IMG/VR virus record: IMGVR_UViG_3300006175_000002
Coordinates: 39,390 to 103,389 of that record
DNA: 64,000 nucleotides
Reading direction: 5' to 3' (one strand)
DNA from: a virus
A program made the position numbers and the translations under genes. The notes beneath the pieces were generated by a model that worked only from the letters and a program-made list of their open reading frames with translations, did no database searches and was not told the origin of the DNA. Below, in pieces: positions 32,982-38,331 of the stretch (the first letter of the stretch is position 1; every line of letters begins with the position of its first letter).

Positions 32982-34040
32982 TCAAGCGACCGCGCTGCCC
33001 GCCGCCCTCCGCCGCGTTGCCGCCTGCTCAATCCGGTCCAACACGTCCCCGATCCGGTACAACGGCCGCCCCGACCAGTCGTTGCCCCGGGGCCAGATCA
33101 ACCGCCGCTTGATCCAGTTGCGGAGCATGCCGTGGAAGTCGGAACTGATCACCGTCGCATACGCCGACACGAGCCGAGCCACATCCGCCGCCGGCGCCTG
33201 ATACTCCCTCGCCTTCTCGAGCAGCCACGTCCGCCGGTCCGCGACCCGATGCGTCGCCCGACACCCCGGGCAGCGGATCGTGTCCTGGTCCGGTGAGGCG
33301 TACAGATCCACCTGACACTCCGTACCGCCGGGCAGCGGCTCCCAGCAGCGACCGGCGTACCACTGGTCGGCGGGCCGGTCCACAGCCCGGGTCGCCCGGT
33401 CATGGCAACGGCCCAGGTCGGCCCACGCCGTGGGCGCCTGGGGGTGGGTACGCAGCCAGCCGAGGTGCGCGGCAACGAACTTCGCCACAACGGCCAAGGG
33501 GTCATCGACCGGTTGGGTACGTACGGTGTGGCAGGTGGAGTGTTCGCACCAGCCGTACGGGCAGGCCGGGCCAACCAACCGGGGCGGCGGGGCCGGGACC
33601 GGGCCGCAGTGCTCAACGATCAGGTCGGCCCAGAAGTGCAGCGTCGTCGCGGTGGCGTCGCGGACCGCAGCAGCGTCGAGGTTCACGGGCAGCGCTTTCG
33701 GGGACAGCGCCGATTCGGGGCCCGGCCGGCGGGCGACGAGGTTCACGCCGGGGCGGCGTACCCAGTAGGCGCGGATCGTGCGGCAGGTGGGGTGATCGCA
33801 CCACCCATTAGCGCAGGCGGGCCCGGCCGGGCGGGGCGCCTCGGTCGGCGCTGGCCCGGCCGGGGCGGTGGGTCGGCTGATCGTGGGTCGGGTGATCCGG
33901 TCCTGCCGGGCCACAGTGACGGCCAGTTCCTCGGCGACGCGGGCCAGCTCAGTCAACGTGTTCGCGAGGGCGGCGGTGCACTGGTGGCAGATGTAGCCGT
34001 TGTCGGAGACGGGTTTCGGACAGACGGCGCAGTCGGCCAC
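32982..34040 (-). CDS. Zinc-finger and MerR/HTH-like DNA-binding protein
   Basis: This is a 352-residue protein with a GTG start preceded by GGGAAGGGAG. Residues 5-25 have CAVC...CHQC, and two copies of an ACxxGWCxHxTCxT motif follow (about residues 75-90 and 160-180). A larger ribbon comes next (CWEPLPGGTECQVDLYASPD ... RCPGCRATHRV). The C-terminal 90 residues fit a helix-turn-helix (EYQAPAADVARLVSAY ... RNWIKRRLIWPRGND ... RPLYRIGDVLDRI), the MerR/excisionase-like arrangement common in actinophage regulators. It could regulate the virion operon or the tRNA cluster. The DNA-binding call is good; its target is unknown. Confidence 0.7.
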   Translation of the reverse strand: MADCAVCPKPVSDNGYICHQCTAALANTLTELARVAEELAVTVARQDRITRPTISRPTAPAGPAPTEAPRPAGPACANGWCDHPTCRTIRAYWVRRPGVNLVARRPGPESALSPKALPVNLDAAAVRDATATTLHFWADLIVEHCGPVPAPPPRLVGPACPYGWCEHSTCHTVRTQPVDDPLAVVAKFVAAHLGWLRTHPQAPTAWADLGRCHDRATRAVDRPADQWYAGRCWEPLPGGTECQVDLYASPDQDTIRCPGCRATHRVADRRTWLLEKAREYQAPAADVARLVSAYATVISSDFHGMLRNWIKRRLIWPRGNDWSGRPLYRIGDVLDRIEQAATRRRAAGSAVA

Positions 34041-34092
34041 GTGGCTCCCTTCCCGGGGCGGTGTGGCCTGATCTTAGTCTTACGGCGGGCGG

Positions 34093-34380
34093 CTACTCGG
34101 CTGGCTGAACGGTTGGTTCAGGTTGGCGCTCCGCCTCAAACTCGGCCCGTACCCGCGCGTCGCCGACCTCGCGTTGCGTGATCGCGGCCCGCACGAAACA
34201 GTCCTTCGCCTCCAATAGGTGCCGCAGACCAGCGGTCAACTCCGGCCCACCGTCCGGGTACGCCTCGGCCATCCTCTCCGCCAGCGCATAGCAGTCACCG
34301 ACCACAGTGGCCAAGTCGGCGGGCAGGTGACCGCTTGTGAACCATCGCAGCACCTGCGCGGTCGCCGGGTGCATGCTCAC
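34093..34380 (-). CDS. Acb2-like (DUF7681-type) small helical protein, possible anti-CBASS sponge
   Basis: The 95-residue product has a GTG start overlapping the upstream stop in GTGA. Residues 4-70 follow a pattern seen in many phage proteins: HPATxxVLRWFTSGHLPADL, a middle helix with LAERMAE, then ELTAGLRHLLEAKDCFVRAAI. That layout, two helices with an HLP turn and the LEAKD.xVRA signature, resembles the phage Acb2 family, whose characterised members bind cyclic nucleotides and block CBASS defence. The similarity is by eye and moderate. The ligand is not known, and a plain small helical protein is the alternative. Confidence 0.45.
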   Translation of the reverse strand: MSMHPATAQVLRWFTSGHLPADLATVVGDCYALAERMAEAYPDGGPELTAGLRHLLEAKDCFVRAAITQREVGDARVRAEFEAERQPEPTVQPAE

Positions 34381-34847
34381 CGCGGTACCCGCGCCATCAA
34401 CGCGTCGTCGATGTGCCGCCGAGTCCCCACGATGCCTGTGGGCTGATCGGATCCGTCGCCGAACACAGCGACCGCGCTGCCCGTGAACCGGTCAGGATGC
34501 TGCGGGTCGATGAACACCCGAATGCCCACGGTCAGATCCGGGGCCGGCAGGTGCGTGTCCGCGTGGGCGTTGAGTTGCCAGAACTGCAACTCGAACACGC
34601 TGGATTCGCCAAGCCACCCGCGGACCTGCCGCCACAGTCCCATTCCGACCGAGTCGTTGATTCCCGACAGGTCGGCGCCTTGCTCCACGTTCGTCGGGTT
34701 GGTAATCAGAAACGTGCCGGTCGGGAAGACCGTGAACAGGTGATCGGGGTAGGGGGCGCTGTCGGTCGTGGCACGCCACACCCCGGGCAGCAGAGAATCG
34801 AACACGGCGCGTGCGCTGGCAATGCTGGGACCGGTCATGGTGCACAT
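34377..34847 (-). CDS. Beta-barrel-like protein of unknown function
   Basis: The 156-residue product starts at ATG 34847; a second ATG at 34838 is an alternative, and neither has a good ribosome binding site, so the mRNA may be leaderless. The sequence alternates strands with FPTGTFLITNPTNVEQ, NDSVGMGLWRQVRGW, FWQLNAHADTHLPAPDLTVGI and DRFTGSAVAVFGDG, a pattern like small lipocalin or nitrobindin-style barrels in actinobacteria. No signal peptide is present. It is the first gene of a short leftward group that shares stop-start overlaps. Function unknown. Confidence 0.5.
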   Translation of the reverse strand: MCTMTGPSIASARAVFDSLLPGVWRATTDSAPYPDHLFTVFPTGTFLITNPTNVEQGADLSGINDSVGMGLWRQVRGWLGESSVFELQFWQLNAHADTHLPAPDLTVGIRVFIDPQHPDRFTGSAVAVFGDGSDQPTGIVGTRRHIDDALMARVPR

Positions 34848-35078
34848 TGTGTCAGAGAAAAGGGTTGCGTGTACCCTCCTGCGTCCCCTACCGTTGACCC
34901 CGTGACCGCAACCTGGACTCTCCAACCGCAGCGACCCTTCGGGGTGCTGGGGTCCACGGCCGCCGCCAAGCGGTCGACGGATGAGCACAACCCGGGCAGG
35001 CCACGATGACGGAACGTTGATCAACGCAACGTCATCGCCGCCCACCCAGACCGGGACCGGGCGGCGATTCACGTTCAT
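34848..35078. promoter_or_regulatory. Intergenic region ahead of the tRNA array, with a 32-bp imperfect palindrome
   Basis: The region separates the leftward group from the rightward tRNA array and should hold both promoters. At 35005-35036 lies a 32-bp dyad: GATGACG and CGTCATC arms around the perfect 12-mer CGTTGATCAACG. It is 43 bp from the first tRNA. A TTGACC at 34894-34899 could be a -35 box, but no good -10 was found. A 35-codon GTG frame (to 35009) is too weak to call. Confidence 0.5.
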
Positions 35079-35152
35079 AGGGGTGTAGCTCAGCAGGTCA
35101 GAGCGCCGATCTCCAAAGTCGGATGTCGCAGGTTCGATTCCTGTCACCCCTG
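35079..35152 (+). tRNA. tRNA-Trp (CCA)
   Basis: Acceptor AGGGGTG / CACCCCT, D-arm GCTC...GAGC, anticodon loop CTCCAAA and T-arm GCAGG-TTCGATT-CCTGT fold cleanly. It is the first tRNA of the array. Confidence 0.9.
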
Positions 35153-35193
35153 CTCAGCCTCGACTAATGGGCCGAGGGCACAGCACCATTGAC

Positions 35194-35215
35194 AAATCCA
35201 CAGTGGATGGCATGA
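35194..35215 (+). repeat. Left copy of a 22-bp inverted repeat flanking the tRNA array
   Basis: The 22 bases from AAATCCACAGT to GGCATGA match the reverse complement of 38308-38329 at 21 of 22 positions. The centre, ATCCAC-A-GTGGAT, is itself a perfect palindrome. The rest of 35153-35251 holds only a hairpin (GCCGGGG...CCCCGGC) and no tRNA. Confidence 0.65.
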
Positions 35216-35251
35216 AAGACGTGCCGGGGGGCTTCCGCTTCCCCGGCGCTT

Positions 35252-35324
35252 CGGGGGCGTGGGGCACGGTGACCCCTCCTGGCCTGGGACCAGGCAACAC
35301 GGCGTTCGACTCGCCGGCTCCCGA
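35252..35324 (+). tRNA. tRNA-Pro (TGG)
   Basis: Acceptor CGGGGGC / GCTCCCG with one wobble, D-stem GGGG/CCCC, anticodon loop CCTGGGA in a 5-bp CCTGG/CCAGG stem, T-arm CGGCG-TTCGACT-CGCCG. Confidence 0.85.
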
Positions 35325-35330
35325 CAACAT

Positions 35331-35404
35331 GCCTCGCAAGCTCCGAAGGTGTGAGCGCCCGGTTGAAGCCCGGGAGGCGCCCCGTTCGATCCGGGGGCGA
35401 GGCA
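35331..35404 (+). tRNA. tRNA-Phe (GAA)
   Basis: Acceptor GCCTCGC / GCGAGGC, anticodon loop TTGAAGC in a CCCGG/CCGGG stem, T-arm CCCCG-TTCGATC-CGGGG. All stems are perfect. Confidence 0.9.
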
Positions 35405-35409
35405 CGCTC

Positions 35410-35480
35410 GGCGGGTTCGGCTATCGGTAGGCCACCTGGTTCTCAGCCAGGCAGGACGGGTTCGACTCCCGTACTCGCTA
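35410..35480 (+). tRNA. tRNA-Glu (CTC)
   Basis: Acceptor GGCGGGT / ACTCGCT with G-T wobbles, anticodon loop TTCTCAG in CCTGG/CCAGG, T-arm ACGGG-TTCGACT-CCCGT. The D-stem has only 3 bp (GGC/GCC). Confidence 0.85.
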
Positions 35481-35481
35481 C

Positions 35482-35530
35482 GTCGGCAGGGGAAGCGTCG
35501 AGGCGCGCAACCTCGCCTCTGCCGGCTCCA
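35482..35530 (+). ncRNA. 49-nt tRNA-like mini-gene without a T-arm
   Basis: An 8-bp acceptor-like stem (GTCGGCAG / CTGCCGGC, one T-G wobble) is followed at its 3' side by TCCA. Inside is one 5-bp stem (CGAGG/CCTCG) with a 7-base loop, CGCGCAA. It fills the slot between tRNA-Glu and tRNA-Gly, where a full tRNA would otherwise stand. No T-arm is present. It could be a decayed tRNA, a processing hairpin or an armless tRNA-like RNA. Confidence 0.4.
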
Positions 35531-35531
35531 T

Positions 35532-35603
35532 GCCGGCGGGGTGTCCACGGTGACATGCCACTCTTCCAAAGTGGAGTAACGGGTTCGACTCCCGTCGCCG
35601 GTT
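35532..35603 (+). tRNA. tRNA-Gly (TCC)
   Basis: Acceptor GCCGGCG / CGCCGGT, D-stem TGTC/GACA, anticodon loop CTTCCAA in CCACT/AGTGG, T-arm ACGGG-TTCGACT-CCCGT. Confidence 0.85.
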
Positions 35604-35617
35604 CCAGAATAGTTCGG

Positions 35618-35689
35618 TGGCGATTCGGCTAATTGGGAGGCCGACGGGCTTTGGTCCCGTCTGTCCAGGTTCGAGTCCTGGATCGCCAG
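35618..35689 (+). tRNA. tRNA-Gln (TTG)
   Basis: Acceptor TGGCGAT / ATCGCCA, anticodon loop CTTTGGT in ACGGG/CCCGT, T-arm CCAGG-TTCGAGT-CCTGG. The fold is clean. Confidence 0.9.
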
Positions 35690-35693
35690 CAAC

Positions 35694-35767
35694 GCCGCGG
35701 TAGGCTAAATGGCAAAGCCGTTTGCTTCAAAAGCAGATGATTGTCGGTTCGACTCCGACGCGCGGCA
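35694..35767 (+). tRNA. tRNA-Leu-like (CAA), short variable loop
   Basis: Acceptor GCCGCGG / GCGCGGC has a G-G mismatch at the last pair. D-stem GGCT/AGCC, anticodon loop TTCAAAA in TTTGC/GCAGA, T-arm GTCGG-TTCGACT-CCGAC. The anticodon CAA reads Leu, yet the variable loop is only about 5 nt, whereas bacterial tRNA-Leu normally has a long arm. Confidence 0.7.
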
Positions 35768-35772
35768 CACCC

Positions 35773-35845
35773 GCCCTTGAAGCTCACCAGGTAGAGCGCG
35801 CGCATGGTAAGCGCGAGGCTGCCGGTTCGACTCCGGCCAGGGGCT
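35773..35845 (+). tRNA. tRNA-Thr (GGT)
   Basis: Acceptor GCCCTTG / CAGGGGC, anticodon loop ATGGTAA in CGCGC/GCGCG, T-arm GCCGG-TTCGACT-CCGGC. Confidence 0.85.
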
Positions 35846-35853
35846 CGTTCAAT

Positions 35854-35925
35854 GCGGCCATAGCTCAATGGTCCGAGTACTGCCTTGCCAAGGCAATGAT
35901 CCGAGTTCGATCCTCGGTGGCCGCT
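35854..35925 (+). tRNA. tRNA-Gly (GCC)
   Basis: Acceptor GCGGCCA / TGGCCGC, anticodon loop TTGCCAA in a 4-bp stem with one C-A mismatch, T-arm CCGAG-TTCGATC-CTCGG. Confidence 0.85.
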
Positions 35926-35957
35926 CGCAACCCACACACATCAGGAGGTGACCCGCA

Positions 35958-36401
35958 GTGGAAGCCGTACTAGTCCTCAACGCCGACCTCGGCCCCCTAC
36001 ACCGGGTCAGCCTCCGCCACGCAATCCGGATGCTCTGCCGCCAAGTCGCCGTGGTCCACGAAGCGGAGCCTGACATACGCATCGGTATCTTCCCGATGCC
36101 CCGGGCTGTCCGCCTCGTCCAGTACATCGTCACGAAATGGCGCTACACGACCGGACCCACCTGGTCCCGCACCGGCGTCATGAACCGCGACGGACACCGC
36201 TGCGGATACTGCCACGGACAGGCGACCACAATCGACCACATCCGGCCCCGCGCGCAGGGCGGCCGTAACTCCTGGCTCAACACAGTCGCCGCCTGCGCTT
36301 CGTGTAACCAGCGTAAGGGCGACCGCACCCCGGAGCAGGCGGGTATGCGGTTGCGTCTCACCCCGACCGCGCCAACGTGGGCGGTCCTGGGGATGCGCTG
36401 A
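35958..36401 (+). CDS. HNH endonuclease inside the tRNA array
   Basis: The 147-residue product has a GTG start preceded by AGGAGGTGA. The C-terminal half carries an HNH fold: CGYCHGQATTIDHIRPRAQGG with the catalytic His in TIDHIRP, then NTVAACASCNQRKGD with the second CxxC pair. The N-terminal half (LVLNADLGPLHRVSLRHAIRML) is the helical domain often found in phage HNH proteins of this class. It splits the tRNA array after the tenth tRNA-type unit and has its own ribosome binding site. It may be a free-standing homing nuclease that targets tRNA genes of related phages, or a packaging nuclease; its position favours the former. Confidence 0.85.
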   Translation: MEAVLVLNADLGPLHRVSLRHAIRMLCRQVAVVHEAEPDIRIGIFPMPRAVRLVQYIVTKWRYTTGPTWSRTGVMNRDGHRCGYCHGQATTIDHIRPRAQGGRNSWLNTVAACASCNQRKGDRTPEQAGMRLRLTPTAPTWAVLGMR

Positions 36402-36436
36402 AAGGGGTGCCGGCGGGTGTGGCGCCGGCCCCACAT

Positions 36437-36508
36437 TCTCCTGTCGTCTAACCGGTAGGATGCCTGATTCTGGCTCAGGTGATCGAGGTTCGAGTCCTTG
36501 CGGGAGAG
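36437..36508 (+). tRNA. tRNA-Gln (CTG)
   Basis: Acceptor TCTCCTG / CGGGAGA, anticodon loop TTCTGGC in CCTGA/TCAGG, T-arm CGAGG-TTCGAGT-CCTTG. Confidence 0.85.
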
Positions 36509-36512
36509 CTTT

Positions 36513-36587
36513 GCTGGTGTAGCTCACGTTGGTTCGAGCGGCTGCCTTGTAAGCAGCAGAACGCGGGTTCGATTCCTGTCACCAGCT
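36513..36587 (+). tRNA. tRNA-Thr (TGT)
   Basis: Acceptor GCTGGTG / CACCAGC, anticodon loop CTTGTAA in GCTGC/GCAGC, T-arm GCGGG-TTCGATT-CCTGT. Confidence 0.85.
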
Positions 36588-36591
36588 CTGA

Positions 36592-36660
36592 GGGCGACGC
36601 ACAGGTGTGCAGGGCTGTTTTGCAAACAGCCTTTGCTCGGTTCGATACCGAGGTTGTCCA
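36592..36660 (+). tRNA. tRNA-Ala (TGC), shortened D-arm
   Basis: Acceptor GGGCGAC / GTTGTCC with wobbles, anticodon loop TTTGCAA in GCTGT/ACAGC, T-arm CTCGG-TTCGATA-CCGAG. The D-arm is only GCAC-AGGT-GTGC, which makes the molecule 69 nt. Confidence 0.75.
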
Positions 36661-36661
36661 C

Positions 36662-36735
36662 GCTCGCGTAGCCCAACTGGTAGAGGCGTCAGGCTTAGAC
36701 CCTGATCAGTGCACGTTCGACTCGTGTCGCGAGTA
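36662..36735 (+). tRNA. tRNA-Leu-like (TAG), short variable loop
   Basis: Acceptor GCTCGCG / CGCGAGT, anticodon loop CTTAGAC in TCAGG/CCTGA, T-arm GCACG-TTCGACT-CGTGT. Like the CAA tRNA, it has a class I variable loop despite a Leu anticodon. Confidence 0.75.
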
Positions 36736-36740
36736 CGCAT

Positions 36741-36814
36741 GATGGCGTGGCCTAGCTGGTTAAGGCACCACCCTGTCAAGGTGGAAATCGCGGGTTCGAG
36801 TCCCGTCGTCATCG
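36741..36814 (+). tRNA. tRNA-Asp (GTC)
   Basis: Acceptor GATGGCG / CGTCATC, anticodon loop CTGTCAA in CCACC/GGTGG, T-arm GCGGG-TTCGAGT-CCCGT. Confidence 0.9.
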
Positions 36815-36817
36815 CTT

Positions 36818-36903
36818 GGAAGGGTGGCCGAGCCCGGTCGATGGCGCCGCGCTGCTAACGCGGTTCACCTCGTGTGACGCGGGTTCAAATCCCGCCCCTT
36901 CCG
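36818..36903 (+). tRNA. tRNA-Ser (GCT)
   Basis: Class II tRNA: acceptor GGAAGGG / CCCTTCC, anticodon loop CTGCTAA in CCGCG/CGCGG, a long variable arm (TTCACC...GTGTGA) and T-arm GCGGG-TTCAAAT-CCCGC. Confidence 0.9.
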
Positions 36904-36907
36904 CCAC

Positions 36908-36981
36908 GTCGCCGTAGCTCAGTCGGTTCGAGCGCTTCGCTGATAACGAAGAGGTCGGGGGTTCGATCCCCTCCGGCGACA
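36908..36981 (+). tRNA. tRNA-Ile (GAT)
   Basis: Acceptor GTCGCCG / CGGCGAC, anticodon loop CTGATAA in CTTCG/CGAAG, T-arm GGGGG-TTCGATC-CCCTC. Confidence 0.9.
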
Positions 36982-36991
36982 CGCACCACAT

Positions 36992-37064
36992 GCCCCCGTA
37001 GCTCAATGGATGGAGCACTTCGCTACGAACGAAAAGGATGCGCGTTCGAGTCGCGCCGGGGGCA
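36992..37064 (+). tRNA. tRNA-Arg (ACG)
   Basis: Acceptor GCCCCCG / CGGGGGC, anticodon loop CTACGAA in CTTCG/CGAAA, T-arm GCGCG-TTCGAGT-CGCGC. The A34 would be expected to become inosine. Confidence 0.9.
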
Positions 37065-37070
37065 CGCAAT

Positions 37071-37144
37071 CAGGGTGTAGCTCAACTTGGTGGAGCACGT
37101 GCCTGGGGGGCACGCGGCCGCAGGTTCAAATCCTGTCACCCTGA
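37071..37144 (+). tRNA. tRNA-Pro (GGG)
   Basis: Acceptor CAGGGTG / CACCCTG, anticodon loop CTGGGGG in CGTGC/GCACG, T-arm GCAGG-TTCAAAT-CCTGT. Confidence 0.88.
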
Positions 37145-37149
37145 CTCAT

Positions 37150-37232
37150 GGAAGGTAGCGCCCAGTGGTGGGCAACCGGTCTTGAAAACCGGGCCGGGGT
37201 GACTCCCGAGGGTTCGACTCCTTTACCTTCCG
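37150..37232 (+). tRNA. tRNA-Ser (TGA)
   Basis: Class II tRNA: acceptor GGAAGGT / ACCTTCC, anticodon loop CTTGAAA in CCGGT/ACCGG, long variable arm GCCGGGGTGACTCCCG, T-arm with TTCGACT. Confidence 0.88.
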
Positions 37233-37233
37233 C

Positions 37234-37307
37234 GCGCTGGTAGCTCAGCCTGGCAGAGCGGCCGATTCTTAATCGGCGGGTCGGGGGTTCAAATCCCTCT
37301 CGGCGCA
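37234..37307 (+). tRNA. tRNA-Lys (CTT)
   Basis: Acceptor GCGCTGG / TCGGCGC with wobbles, anticodon loop TTCTTAA in GCCGA/TCGGC, T-arm GGGGG-TTCAAAT-CCCTC. The 3' ACCA is encoded. Confidence 0.85.
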
Positions 37308-37311
37308 CCAT

Positions 37312-37385
37312 CCCCTCGTAGCTCAGTGGACAGAGCCGCAGGTTTCTACCCTGCGAGGGCGCCCGTTCGAGTCGGGCCGGGGGGA
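37312..37385 (+). tRNA. tRNA-Arg (TCT)
   Basis: Acceptor CCCCTCG / CGGGGGG, anticodon loop TTTCTAC in GCAGG/CCTGC, T-arm GCCCG-TTCGAGT-CGGGC. Confidence 0.88.
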
Positions 37386-37389
37386 CGAT

Positions 37390-37462
37390 CTCCTGCTAGC
37401 TCAATGGATAGAGCACTTCGGTCCTAACGAAACGGTTCCCGGTTCGAGTCCGGGGCAGGAGA
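37390..37462 (+). tRNA. tRNA-Arg (CCT)
   Basis: Acceptor CTCCTGC / GCAGGAG, anticodon loop GTCCTAA in CTTCG/CGAAA, T-arm CCCGG-TTCGAGT-CCGGG. Confidence 0.88.
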
Positions 37463-37470
37463 CGTTTTGC

Positions 37471-37542
37471 GGGCTGCTAACTCAATGGCAGAGTAGCGGG
37501 CTTTTAACCCGAGAGTTCTCGGTTCAAGTCCGAGGCAGCCCA
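37471..37542 (+). tRNA. tRNA-Lys (TTT)
   Basis: Acceptor GGGCTGC / GCAGCCC, anticodon loop CTTTTAA in GCGGG/CCCGA, T-arm CTCGG-TTCAAGT-CCGAG. Confidence 0.88.
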
Positions 37543-37543
37543 C

Positions 37544-37615
37544 CGCGGGGTAGAGCAGTGGCAGCTCACCGTCCTCATAAGTCGGAGGTCACCGGTTCGA
37601 CTCCGGTCCCCGCTT
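37544..37615 (+). tRNA. Initiator-like tRNA-Met (CAT)
   Basis: Acceptor CGCGGGG / CCCCGCT leaves the first pair unmatched (C-T), as initiator tRNAs do, and the D-arm TAGAGCAGTGGCAGCTC matches the initiator style. Anticodon loop CTCATAA; T-arm ACCGG-TTCGACT-CCGGT. The usual three G-C pairs of the anticodon stem are not intact. Confidence 0.78.
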
Positions 37616-37617
37616 CC

Positions 37618-37690
37618 GTCCTGGTAGCTCAGTGGGAGAGCGCCCGCCTGACGCGCGGGAGGTTCGCAGGTTCGACCCCTGCCCGGGACA
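37618..37690 (+). tRNA. tRNA-Val (GAC)
   Basis: Acceptor GTCCTGG / CCGGGAC, anticodon loop CTGACGC in CCCGC/GCGGG, T-arm GCAGG-TTCGACC-CCTGC. Confidence 0.88.
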
Positions 37691-37695
37691 CGCTT

Positions 37696-37767
37696 GGCCT
37701 CGTCGACTATTGGTTAGGTTTCCGCTCTTTCACAGCGGAGGACAGGGTTCGATTCCCTGCGAGGCTA
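37696..37767 (+). tRNA. tRNA-Glu (TTC)
   Basis: Acceptor GGCCTCG / CGAGGCT, anticodon loop CTTTCAC in CCGCT/AGCGG, T-arm CAGGG-TTCGATT-CCCTG. Confidence 0.88.
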
Positions 37768-37772
37768 CTCAT

Positions 37773-37846
37773 TCCGGTATCGCCTAGTTGGTATGGCAAC
37801 GCACTGTTAATGCGTACAAGGGTTGGTTCGAGTCCAACTGCCGGAG
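37773..37846 (+). tRNA. tRNA-Asn (GTT)
   Basis: Acceptor TCCGGTA / TGCCGGA, anticodon loop CTGTTAA in ACGCA/TGCGT, T-arm GTTGG-TTCGAGT-CCAAC. Confidence 0.88.
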
Positions 37847-37854
37847 CCTGTCGT

Positions 37855-37927
37855 GCCTCGCGGTCCCTCTGGTGGGGGTGCCTGACTTATGATCAGGACG
37901 TGGTGGGTTCAATTCCCACGCGGGGTA
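37855..37927 (+). tRNA. tRNA-Ile (TAT)
   Basis: Acceptor GCCTCGC / GCGGGGT, anticodon loop CTTATGA in CCTGA/TCAGG, T-arm GTGGG-TTCAATT-CCCAC. It reads the rare AUA codon directly. Confidence 0.85.
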
Positions 37928-37931
37928 CTTT

Positions 37932-38003
37932 GCGCGCGTAGCTCAGTGGGAGAGCAGCCCGTTCACACCGGGCAGGCCGGAGGTTCGAGTCCTTCCGTGC
38001 GTA
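37932..38003 (+). tRNA. tRNA-Val (CAC)
   Basis: Acceptor GCGCGCG / CGTGCGT with wobbles, anticodon loop TTCACAC in GCCCG/CGGGC, T-arm GGAGG-TTCGAGT-CCTTC. Confidence 0.85.
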
Positions 38004-38005
38004 CT

Positions 38006-38077
38006 GTGTCTATGGCGTAGTGGTCTGCGCGTCGGGTTGTGGCCCCGAAGGTCCCGGATCGTAACCGGGTAGACACC
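38006..38077 (+). tRNA. tRNA-His (GTG), unusual T-loop
   Basis: Acceptor GTGTCTA / TAGACAC, anticodon loop TTGTGGC in TCGGG/CCCGA, T-stem CCCGG/CCGGG. The T-loop reads ATCGTAA instead of the usual TTCGAnT. Confidence 0.8.
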
Positions 38078-38079
38078 CC

Positions 38080-38150
38080 GGGAGTGACGCATGGTGTCGA
38101 GCGCTCGCTGTAAACGAGTAGCCCTGGGGGTTCGAGTCCCTCCGCTCCCA
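38080..38150 (+). tRNA. tRNA-Tyr (GTA), short variable loop
   Basis: Acceptor GGGAGTG / CGCTCCC, anticodon loop CTGTAAA in GCTCG/CGAGT, T-arm GGGGG-TTCGAGT-CCCTC. The variable loop is short although bacterial tRNA-Tyr is normally class II, and the D-arm is poor. Confidence 0.8.
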
Positions 38151-38155
38151 CGCTT

Positions 38156-38229
38156 GCCCTCGTAGCTCAGCGGATTAGAGCACCAGGTTCCGAACCTGAC
38201 GGTCGCGCGTTCGAGTCGCGCCGGGGGCA
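38156..38229 (+). tRNA. tRNA-Arg (CCG)
   Basis: Acceptor GCCCTCG / CGGGGGC, anticodon loop TTCCGAA in CCAGG/CCTGA, T-arm GCGCG-TTCGAGT-CGCGC. Confidence 0.88.
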
Positions 38230-38233
38230 CGTT

Positions 38234-38304
38234 GGCGCTGTGACCGAGTGGTTAGGTGGCGGTCTGCAAAACCGCATACGCCGGTTCGAGTCCGGCCCGC
38301 GCCT
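38234..38304 (+). tRNA. tRNA-Cys (GCA)
   Basis: Acceptor GGCGCTG / CCGCGCC with one mismatch, anticodon loop CTGCAAA in GCGGT/ACCGC, T-arm GCCGG-TTCGAGT-CCGGC. Confidence 0.85.
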
Positions 38305-38307
38305 CGA

Positions 38308-38329
38308 TCATGCCATCCGCTGTGGATTT
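38308..38329 (-). repeat. Right copy of the 22-bp inverted repeat flanking the tRNA array
   Basis: This matches the reverse complement of 35194-35215 with one mismatch, which falls in the central palindrome. It lies between tRNA-Cys and the last tRNA. Confidence 0.65.
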
Positions 38330-38331
38330 CT

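Noticed and set aside
34902-35009. 35-codon GTG frame ahead of the tRNA array
   Set aside because: No ribosome binding site is present, and it overlaps the palindrome region.
35694-35767. Reading the CAA tRNA as a selenocysteine or opal suppressor tRNA (TCA)
   Set aside because: Shifting the anticodon to TCA breaks the anticodon stem; the CAA reading keeps all five pairs.
35194-38329. Inverted repeats around the tRNA array as att sites
   Set aside because: They are inverted rather than direct, and no integrase gene is found in the window.
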